Below, one piece after another: positions 57,585 through 64,000 of a stretch of 64,000 nt of DNA. The first letter of the stretch is position 1. The number at the start of each line of letters is the position of its first letter. Position numbers and translations under genes: made by a program. The stretch spans positions 7,688,001-7,752,000 of the forward strand of contig CP109468.1 in assembly GCA_036227345.1 (NCBI GenBank). Reading direction: 5' to 3'. Source of the DNA: Streptomyces sp. NBC_01463 (GTDB lineage Bacteria > Actinomycetota > Actinomycetes > Streptomycetales > Streptomycetaceae). Under the pieces are notes generated by a model. The model made no database searches and was not told the origin of the DNA. It worked only from the letters and a program-made list of their open reading frames with translations.

Positions 57585-58424
57585 TCAGATGTGCGCCCCT
57601 TGCGCGCCTCTGTGCGCCGGTAGCCACCCCGTGGCGAAGGACACCGCGGCCGGGAAGCGGAACAGCCGGCTCGCGGCGGAGCCGACCGGGGCGGTGCGGA
57701 CGGCGCCGGGCTCCGATCGTTCGAAGTCCGCGCCCAGTTCCGCGAAGTCGCCGTCGTCCAGGGCCACGTCCTCGTACTCCCACCACCGGCTCCCGCCCCC
57801 GCCACCCACCACACAGCGGTATGTGCGGCGGGGCGGCGACGGCACCCGGTACTCCGCCAGGTGGAACGCGGTGCAGGAGCCGAAGCCGGTGCCGAGCAGC
57901 AGGATCTGCGCCCGCAGTTCGTGCAGACGGGCCAGCGGGGAGTCCTCGCCCAGATGGCAGTCCGGACGGTGGTCCGCCACCACATGTCCGGCCAGCGGGC
58001 CCAGTGCGGCGAACGAGGTCTGCGGATGCGCGCTGCGCACGGAGCCGGGGGAGCGGCGCACCGTTTCGGAGAGCCGGCCCATCGACGGGGCGGGTGTGAG
58101 CGCCGGGTCGAAAGCGGGCATCGCCGCCCGTACCGCCTCCCGGTCCCGCTCACCGAGGCCGTGGACGGTGGCGCGGAACTGCGGGGAGGTGTCGGAGTTC
58201 TCCGGCGTGAAGGACGGGACCACGAGTGTGCCCTCCGGCCCCAGCGCCTCCCGCAGCGCCGCGGCGACCGTGCCCGCGCCACCGTTCACCGCCCCCACCG
58301 CGCTCAGTGACGCGTGCACCATCAGCACCCCGCCGCGCTCGACGCCGAGCGCGGCGAGCTGTCCGGACAGCAGGGCCCGGCTGTGGGGCGCGGTGGACAC
58401 GCTCGGTGCGTGGGCGGTACTCAC
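57585..58424 (-). CDS. AAC(3)-family aminoglycoside N-acetyltransferase
   Basis: The protein is 279 aa. GTG at 58424 has GGGAGGA 9 nt upstream. LMVHASLSAVGAVNGGAGTVAAAL (cited from about 36) is the AAC(3) start with the conserved His. TLVVPSFTPENSD (about 66-78) and LLLGTGFGSCTAFHLAEYRV (about 176-195) are acetyl-CoA and substrate-binding parts. The family acetylates the 3-amino group of aminoglycosides, but chromosomal Streptomyces members often have other or unknown substrates. No aminoglycoside gene is near. It is on the same strand as the CoA-binding gene, 74 bp apart. Confidence 0.9.
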   Translation of the reverse strand: MSTAHAPSVSTAPHSRALLSGQLAALGVERGGVLMVHASLSAVGAVNGGAGTVAAALREALGPEGTLVVPSFTPENSDTSPQFRATVHGLGERDREAVRAAMPAFDPALTPAPSMGRLSETVRRSPGSVRSAHPQTSFAALGPLAGHVVADHRPDCHLGEDSPLARLHELRAQILLLGTGFGSCTAFHLAEYRVPSPPRRTYRCVVGGGGGSRWWEYEDVALDDGDFAELGADFERSEPGAVRTAPVGSAASRLFRFPAAVSFATGWLPAHRGAQGAHI

Positions 58425-58498
58425 AGCGGGCCATCCTCCCAGCCCAGAGCGGAGTGTGATACCCCGTGACACCCCGCACATACGACCGGCCGGCGCTC

Positions 58499-58909
58499 TC
58501 AGCCGTTCAGTGCGGGGATCTCGATAGCGGGGCACCGGTCCATGACCATGTCCAGCCCGGCCGCCCGGGTGCGTTCGTACGCCTCCTCGTCGATCACGCC
58601 GAGCTGGAACCAGACGGCGGAGGCGCCGATCGCGACGGCCCGGTCCGCGACGGGGCCGGCGAGCTCACTGTTGACGAAGACGTCGACGACGTCGACGGGG
58701 AACGGAATGGATTCGAGGTCCGGATAGCCCTGCTCGCCGTGGACGGTCTCGGCCTTCGGGTGCACCGGCACGATCCGCTTCCCGTGGCGCTGCAGGACTT
58801 CCGCCACCCCGTAGGCGGCCCGGCCGCGGTTGGACGACAGGCCGACGACCGCCCAGGTGTCACCGAGCCCGGTGAGGATCTTGCGCACAGTCTCGGGCGA
58901 CCCGTACAT
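58499..58909 (-). CDS. CoA-binding domain protein
   Basis: The protein is 136 aa. ATG at 58909 follows AGGAG. TWAVVGLSSNRGRAAYGVAE (about 18-37) is the Rossmann CoA-binding loop. IVPVHPKAETVHGEQGYPDL (about 46-65) and DVVDVFVNSELAGPVADRAV (about 73-92) follow. It resembles YccU-type proteins, one-domain relatives of succinyl-CoA synthetase subunits. It binds CoA or a related nucleotide; the function is unknown. It probably shares a transcript with the AAC(3) gene downstream. Confidence 0.93.
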   Translation of the reverse strand: MYGSPETVRKILTGLGDTWAVVGLSSNRGRAAYGVAEVLQRHGKRIVPVHPKAETVHGEQGYPDLESIPFPVDVVDVFVNSELAGPVADRAVAIGASAVWFQLGVIDEEAYERTRAAGLDMVMDRCPAIEIPALNG

Positions 58910-59157
58910 GTCTGACTCCTGATCGGTGGGAATGCTCCTGGCCGGTCAACGACGCGGAGCGCCGTGCGATTCCCGATCCGGCCGGCGGGGGAGGCCTTGA
59001 CCGTCCGGTCGGGGTGCGAGGTGGATCCCGGGCACGACCGGTTCTCGCACACCGGAGCGGCGGGCCGCCCGCGCCCGACGGCGAGCACGACGATGCTCTT
59101 CGCGAGGCCGGAGCGGCCCCGAAGATCACGTTCCGCCGCTGCACATAAGGTGGCCGG

Positions 59158-59784
59158 ATGCAGGAGCAGTACCGGACAGTCGCCCGTGCGGGCGTGCACG
59201 AGACCGAGATCAACCGCTCGCGCTTCATCTGCGCGCTGGCCCCCGCCGCCACCGAGCAGGAGGCGCAGGACTTCGTCGCACGCATCCGCAGGGAACACCC
59301 GACCGCCTCGCACAACTGCTTCGCGTACGTGATCGGCGCCGACGCCTCCGTCCAGAAGGCCAGTGACGACGGCGAGCCGGGAGGCACCGCGGGCGTCCCC
59401 ATGCTCCAGATGCTGACGCGCCGCGAGATGCGCTACGTCGTCGCGGTCGTCACCCGCTACTACGGCGGGGTGAAGCTCGGCGCCGGCGGGCTGATCCGGG
59501 CGTACGGGGGAGTGGTCGGCGAGGCCCTCGACGCCATCGGCACCCTCACCCGGCAGCGCTTCCGGATCGCGACGGTCACGGTCGGCCATCAGCGCGCCGG
59601 ACGGCTGGAGAACGAACTGCGGGCCACCGGACGCAGCGTGCGCGAGGTCAGTTACGCGGAGGCGGTGACCATCGAGATCGGGCTGCCGGACGCCGATGTC
59701 GAGGACTTCCGCCGCTGGCTGGCCGACGCGACCGCGGGCGAGGCGGAACTGGAACTGGGCGACGAGGCCTACGGTGACGCCTGA
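59158..59784 (+). CDS. YigZ/IMPACT-family protein
   Basis: The protein is 208 aa. ATG at 59158 has TAAGGT (59145-59150) 7 nt upstream and no RBS, so it is probably leaderless. The IMPACT N-terminal domain is visible in HETEINRSRFICALAPAATE (about 14-33), EHPTASHNCFAYVIG (about 46-60) with SDDGEPGGTAGVPML (about 69-83) and VVTRYYGGVKLGAGGLIRAY (about 97-116). The rest is a DUF1949-like domain. The family has been linked to translation control and peptide/Xaa-Pro cleavage; its bacterial role is unclear. Confidence 0.94.
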   Translation: MQEQYRTVARAGVHETEINRSRFICALAPAATEQEAQDFVARIRREHPTASHNCFAYVIGADASVQKASDDGEPGGTAGVPMLQMLTRREMRYVVAVVTRYYGGVKLGAGGLIRAYGGVVGEALDAIGTLTRQRFRIATVTVGHQRAGRLENELRATGRSVREVSYAEAVTIEIGLPDADVEDFRRWLADATAGEAELELGDEAYGDA

Positions 59785-59978
59785 GCCCGTCCGGGGCCGT
59801 CCTGCGGCAGCCGCCCCGGGCGCGTCCCCGGTGATGGGAGACTGTGATGCGTGAGGGAACAGGGGCAGGAGTGCGCAGCCGCGCCGGGGACCGGCACCGG
59901 GGGTCCGGGCCGGGCCGGCGCACGGGCTGACCGGCAGCGGATGACGAGGAAGCGAAGCATGCGGGTCGGAGCCGGCTC

Positions 59979-61145
59979 TTGAGGATTCTGCACACATCGG
60001 ACTGGCACCTGGGGCGGTCGTTCCACCGGGTCTCGCTGCTGGAGGCACAGGCCGCCTACCTCGACCACCTGGTGGACACCGTGCGCGAGCACGAGGTCGA
60101 CGTGGTGCTCGTGGCGGGTGATGTGTACGACAGGGCGGTGCCGCCGCTCTCCGCCGTGCAGCTCTTCGACGACGCGTTGCACCGTCTCGCGGCCGCCGGT
60201 GTGCCCACCGTGATGATCTCCGGGAACCATGACTCGGCCCGCCGGCTCGGCGTCGGCGCGGGACTCATCGGACGGGCCGGCATCCACCTGCGCACCGACC
60301 CCGCGCGGTGCGCCACCCCCGTCGTCATCCCGGACGCGCACGGCGACGTGGCGTTCTACGGACTCCCCTATCTGGAGCCCGCCCTCGTCAAGGACGTGTT
60401 CCGGGCGGAGCGGGCCGGGCACGAGGCCGTGCTCACCGCAGCCATGGAACGGGTCCGTGCCGATCTCGCGGAGCGGCCCCGCCCGACCCGGTCGGTGGTC
60501 CTCGCCCACGCCTTCGTCGCGGGCGGCGAGCCGAGCGACAGCGAGCGCGACATCACCGTGGGCGGGGTGGCGGCCGTCCCCGCAGGGGTCTTCGACGGCG
60601 TCGACTACGTCGCCCTGGGGCACCTCCACGGCTGCCAGACGGTCGCCGAGCGCGTCCGCTACTCCGGCTCGCCCCTCGCGTACTCCTTCTCGGAGGCCAC
60701 CCACCGCAAGACGATGTGGCTGATCGACCTCGACGCCACCGGCGCGATCGCCGCGGAGCGGATCGACTGCCCGGTGCCGCGTGCCATCGCCCGGCTCAGG
60801 GGCCGGCTCGACGCCCTCCTCGACGACCCCGCCCTCGACCGGCACGAGCACTCCTGGGTCGAGGCCACCCTCACCGATCCGGTCCGCCCGTCCGAGCCGA
60901 TGGCCCGTCTCCTGAAGCGTTTCCCGCACACGCTCAGCCTGGTCCTCGAACCGGACCGGGCACCCGACGCCCCGCACACCTCGTACGCCCAGCGGCTGCG
61001 GGGACGCGACGACCAGAGCATCGCGGAGGACTTCGTGGCCCATGTCCGCGGCGGCTGCGGGACCGACGAGCACGAGCGGACGGTGCTGCGCGGCGCCTTC
61101 GATCACGTACGGGTCGACGACGGTGTGCGCGAGGTGAACCGATGA
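59979..61145 (+). CDS. sbcD: Nuclease SbcCD subunit D
   Basis: The protein is 388 aa. TTG at 59979 was chosen because the family starts MRILHTSDWHLGR. The Mre11-type metal ligands are HTSDWHLG (about 5-12), VLVAGDVYDR (about 43-52), SGNHDS (about 80-85), AHAFVAGG and GHLHGCQT (about 210-217). With SbcC it cleaves DNA hairpins and blocked double-strand ends. It overlaps sbcC by ATGA, so the two are translationally coupled. Confidence 0.96.
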   Translation: MRILHTSDWHLGRSFHRVSLLEAQAAYLDHLVDTVREHEVDVVLVAGDVYDRAVPPLSAVQLFDDALHRLAAAGVPTVMISGNHDSARRLGVGAGLIGRAGIHLRTDPARCATPVVIPDAHGDVAFYGLPYLEPALVKDVFRAERAGHEAVLTAAMERVRADLAERPRPTRSVVLAHAFVAGGEPSDSERDITVGGVAAVPAGVFDGVDYVALGHLHGCQTVAERVRYSGSPLAYSFSEATHRKTMWLIDLDATGAIAAERIDCPVPRAIARLRGRLDALLDDPALDRHEHSWVEATLTDPVRPSEPMARLLKRFPHTLSLVLEPDRAPDAPHTSYAQRLRGRDDQSIAEDFVAHVRGGCGTDEHERTVLRGAFDHVRVDDGVREVNR

Positions 61146-64000
61146 GGCTCCACACGCTCGCCATCACCGCCTTCGGGCCGTTCGGCACCACCCAGGAGAT
61201 CGACTTCGACGCGCTCTCCGCAGCCGGCCTCTTCCTGCTGCACGGACCGACCGGCGCCGGGAAGACCTCGGTCCTCGACGCCGTCTGCTACGCCCTGTAC
61301 GGGGCCGTGCCCGGTGCCCGGCAGAGCCCCGGCACCTCGCTCCGCAGCGACCACGCCCCGGTGGACCTGCCCACCGAGGTCCGGCTCGAACTCACCGTCG
61401 GCGGGCGCCGTCTGGAGATCACCCGGCGCCCCGCCCAGCCCCGCCCGAAGAAGCGGGGTGGCGGCCACACCACTGAGAAGGCGCAGAGCTGGCTGCGCGC
61501 CCACGATCCCGAGCAGGGCTGGCAGGCGCTGAGCCGTTCGCACCAGGAGATCGGTGAGGAGATCACGCAGCTCATCGGTATGAGCCGGGACCAGTTCTGC
61601 CAGGTGGTGCTCCTGCCGCAGGGCGACTTCGCCCGTTTCCTGCGGGCGGACGCGGAAGCACGCGGCAGGCTTCTCGGCCGGCTCTTCGACACACGGCGTT
61701 TCGCGGCCGTCGAGGAGCGCCTCGCCGATCTCCGCCGGGCCGCCGAGAGCCAGGTCAGGGCCGGGGACGAACAGATCCTCGCCCTCGCCCAGCGGATCGC
61801 CCAGGCCGCAGGCCCGGCCGGCCGCGAGTGGCCGATGCCCACGCTCCAGCCGGGCGAACCCGGACTCGCCGACGCCGTCCTGGCCTGGGCCGCGACGGCC
61901 CGCAGCGGCGCCCGGGAACGGCTGGACATCGCCGGTTCGGTGCTGTCCGCGGCCGAGAGCCGGCACGCCGCGGCCCGGCAGGCCCTGGACGCCGAACGGG
62001 AACTGGCCGGACTGCAGCAAAGGTACGAGGAGACCCGGCGCCGTGCCGCCGCGTCCGAGGCGGGCCGGGCCGCGCACGACGAGGACCGGGAGCAGTTGCG
62101 GCGCGCCCGCAAGGCGGACCTCGTCGCCCCTGCCCTCGAACTCCGCGACGACGCCGGGCGCGCCCATCAGCACGCGCGCGCGGCCCGCGACCGATCCCGG
62201 TCCCGGATGCCCGCCACCCTGGCCGACGCGGGTGCCGAACAACTGGCGGCACTGGAACGAGGACTCCGCGAGGAGCTCGGCGGGCTGGACGCCGCACGTC
62301 GCGCCGAGCGGCGCAGCGCGGAGATCGACGACGAGCGTGCCGCACTGGAGCGGCAGGCCCGGGCGGACGACGAGCTGATCCGTGACGCCGAGGGCTGGCT
62401 GGCCGGCTGGGAGAACACCCGGAGCGGTCTGCACGCCCGCATCGAACAGGCACAGGAGGCCGTCACCCGCGCCGAACTGCTGGCCGGCCGGCTGGAGCCG
62501 GCCCGGCGGCGTCTCGAAGCGGCCCGCCGCAGGGACGCGCTGGCGGACGAGGCGACGTCCGCGCAGGAGCGGCTCGGCACGGCACGCGAGCACGCCCTCG
62601 GTACCCGGGAGCACTGGCTCGACCTGCGGGAACGACGGCTGCGGGACATCGCGGCGGAACTCGCGCGGGAACTCGTCGAGGGCGAGGCCTGCACGGTGTG
62701 CGGCTCCGCCGACCATCCGAGGCCCGCGCGCCCCGGGGACGGTCATGTCGACCAGGCGACGGAGGAGGCGGCGGAGGCCGCCCACCGCCGCGCCGAGCAG
62801 GCGCGCACGGATGCGGAACACGCACTCGGAGCCGTACGGGAACGCTATGCGGCAGCCCGGGCCGAGGCCGTGGGCCCGGTCGACGACGGCGGCACCGGAG
62901 GTCCGGCGGACGCGGACGGGCAGCAGGGGGACGCGACGGACGGGGAGCCCGGTCCGACGGTCGCCCGGCTGGCAGCGCTCGTGGACACGCTGACCCGTGA
63001 GCACGCGCAGGTGCACCGGACCGCCGCGGGCACGCACGCCGCGCGTGAGGCGCTGGCCGCCGCCGAACGCGAGCAGGCACAGCGGGCCGAGGACCGGCAG
63101 CAGGCCGAACGCCGGGCCGCGGCCCGCACGTCCCGGCGCGAGGGCCTCGACCGTGAACAGACCTCCCTGGAAGAGGTGCTGGTCCACGCGCGTGGCGGGT
63201 CGGGCAGCGTCTCCGAGCACGCCGCGCTCCTGCAGAACAGGGTCGCGCTGCTCGTCGAGGCGGCCGGGACGGTGCGCGAGGAGGAGAGCGCGGCAGCCCG
63301 GCTCAAGCAGGCCGACGACCGGCTCGCCGACGCCGCGTTCCGGGCCGGCTTCGACACGCCGCAGGCCGCGGCGGCCACCCTGGTCCCCGACTCGGGTCAG
63401 CGCGCGCTCCAGCACCGCATAGACGCCTGGCAGGCCGAGGCGGGTGCCGTCGCCGACCGGCTCGCCGAGACCGGGGCCCGTGCCGCCGCGGAACGCGCGC
63501 CGGCCGCGCCGGACGTGGCACAGACGGCCCACGACGCGGCCGAACGCCTGCTCCGCGATGCGTCGGCCGCTCTCGCCGCGGCCCGTGAACGCTCCGCCGA
63601 ACTCGACCGGCTGTCCCGGCGCGCGGCGGACGAGGTGCGCGATCTGGGGCTGGTGCGCGCGGAGTACGAACGCATCGCCCGGCTTGCCGGGCTCGCGGCG
63701 GGCACCTCGGCCGACAACGAACGCAAGATGCGGCTCGAGTCGTACGTGCTCGCGGCACGGCTCGAACAGGTGGCGGAGGCTGCCAGCGCCCGGCTCCGCC
63801 GCATGTCGTCCGGCCGCTACCAGCTGGTCCACTCCGATGCCCGCGCGGGCGGCCGCCGCGCCGGTCTCGGTCTGCACGTCATCGACGCCTGGACCGGGCA
63901 CGAGCGCGACACGGCCACCCTCTCCGGCGGCGAGACGTTCTTCGCGTCGCTCGCGCTGGCACTCGGCCTGGCCGACGTGGTCACCGACGAGGCGGGCGGC
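61142..64000 (+). CDS. sbcC: Nuclease SbcCD subunit C, 3' end cut by window
   Basis: ATG at 61142 overlaps the sbcD stop. 953 codons are visible; about 50 more would complete a usual 1000-aa protein. FLLHGPTGAGKTSVLDAVCY (about 31-50) is the Walker A of an SMC/Rad50 ATPase. The QVVLLPQGDF Q-loop region (about 155-164) follows. Long coiled coils flank a zinc hook, Cys-Thr-Val-Cys near 517-520. The signature TLSGGETFFASLALALGLAD is close to the window edge. The Walker B lies just beyond it. Double-strand DNA end processing with SbcD. Confidence 0.95.
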   Translation, partial: MRLHTLAITAFGPFGTTQEIDFDALSAAGLFLLHGPTGAGKTSVLDAVCYALYGAVPGARQSPGTSLRSDHAPVDLPTEVRLELTVGGRRLEITRRPAQPRPKKRGGGHTTEKAQSWLRAHDPEQGWQALSRSHQEIGEEITQLIGMSRDQFCQVVLLPQGDFARFLRADAEARGRLLGRLFDTRRFAAVEERLADLRRAAESQVRAGDEQILALAQRIAQAAGPAGREWPMPTLQPGEPGLADAVLAWAATARSGARERLDIAGSVLSAAESRHAAARQALDAERELAGLQQRYEETRRRAAASEAGRAAHDEDREQLRRARKADLVAPALELRDDAGRAHQHARAARDRSRSRMPATLADAGAEQLAALERGLREELGGLDAARRAERRSAEIDDERAALERQARADDELIRDAEGWLAGWENTRSGLHARIEQAQEAVTRAELLAGRLEPARRRLEAARRRDALADEATSAQERLGTAREHALGTREHWLDLRERRLRDIAAELARELVEGEACTVCGSADHPRPARPGDGHVDQATEEAAEAAHRRAEQARTDAEHALGAVRERYAAARAEAVGPVDDGGTGGPADADGQQGDATDGEPGPTVARLAALVDTLTREHAQVHRTAAGTHAAREALAAAEREQAQRAEDRQQAERRAAARTSRREGLDREQTSLEEVLVHARGGSGSVSEHAALLQNRVALLVEAAGTVREEESAAARLKQADDRLADAAFRAGFDTPQAAAATLVPDSGQRALQHRIDAWQAEAGAVADRLAETGARAAAERAPAAPDVAQTAHDAAERLLRDASAALAAARERSAELDRLSRRAADEVRDLGLVRAEYERIARLAGLAAGTSADNERKMRLESYVLAARLEQVAEAASARLRRMSSGRYQLVHSDARAGGRRAGLGLHVIDAWTGHERDTATLSGGETFFASLALALGLADVVTDEAGG

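Noticed and set aside
1..64000. tRNA, rRNA, CRISPR arrays or an origin
   Set aside because: No T-loop-like GTTC-A-ANNC pattern in a cloverleaf context, no spaced direct-repeat array and no cluster of DnaA boxes was seen in reading the window.

Overview
The window is high-GC actinomycete chromosome, most likely Streptomyces. The signs are strong G/C third-position bias, several leaderless starts (a TANNNT-type -10 hexamer 6-8 nt before the start codon), a rare TTA leucine codon in a LuxR-type pathway regulator, a type I PKS next to large LuxR-type regulators, and a second, diverged EF-Tu gene. No rRNA, tRNA or CRISPR was found. Both ends cut a gene: a PKS at the left and sbcC at the right.

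Region 1 (1-13.2 kb) is the end of a secondary-metabolite cluster. It holds the last module of a modular type I PKS (AT-DH-KR-ACP-TE; its KS lies outside the window) and a proline-iminopeptidase-type hydrolase. These are followed by a cold-shock-domain protein, a TetR regulator, a LuxR-family regulator, a Sfp-type phosphopantetheinyl transferase coupled to a metallophosphoesterase, and a 901-aa LAL regulator with a TTA codon. A VinJ-like peptidase beside a terminal TE module points to a beta-amino-acid-primed polyketide macrolactam; this is inference.

Region 2 (13.3-48.1 kb) is mostly conserved-looking chromosome with small accessory patches. It carries a HipA-like kinase/DUF3037 pair, two SDR genes behind a clear promoter and operator, an orphan peptide-binding lipoprotein, ung, a TetR/flavin-monooxygenase divergon with two operators, lnt, a universal stress protein, alpha/beta hydrolases, uppP, two DedA/TVP38-type membrane proteins, a DNA alkylation repair protein, a tuf3-like EF-Tu gene, transporters, a gamma-carbonic anhydrase and a YbaK-type editing protein. 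A patch at 32.5-35.5 kb (transposase remnant, XRE regulator/flavoprotein pair, two tiny Cys-rich proteins, broken XRE gene) looks like accessory DNA.

Region 3 (48.1-56.6 kb) is the most interesting part: a complete FxsA-FxsB-FxsC-FxsT RiPP cassette. A 64-aa precursor ends in Phe-Gln-Ser-Ser-Val. It is followed by a radical SAM/SPASM maturase fused to an HExxH domain, a TIR-like protein, and a 1319-aa protein joining a MinD/ParA-type ATPase, a TIR-like region, an NB-ARC switch and TPRs. A nested hairpin closes the cassette. The maturase should make a Phe-Ser cyclophane; the role of the signalling-type partners is unknown.

Region 4 (56.6-64 kb) holds an alpha/beta hydrolase, an AAC(3)-family acetyltransferase, a CoA-binding protein, a YigZ/IMPACT protein and the translationally coupled sbcD-sbcC pair.
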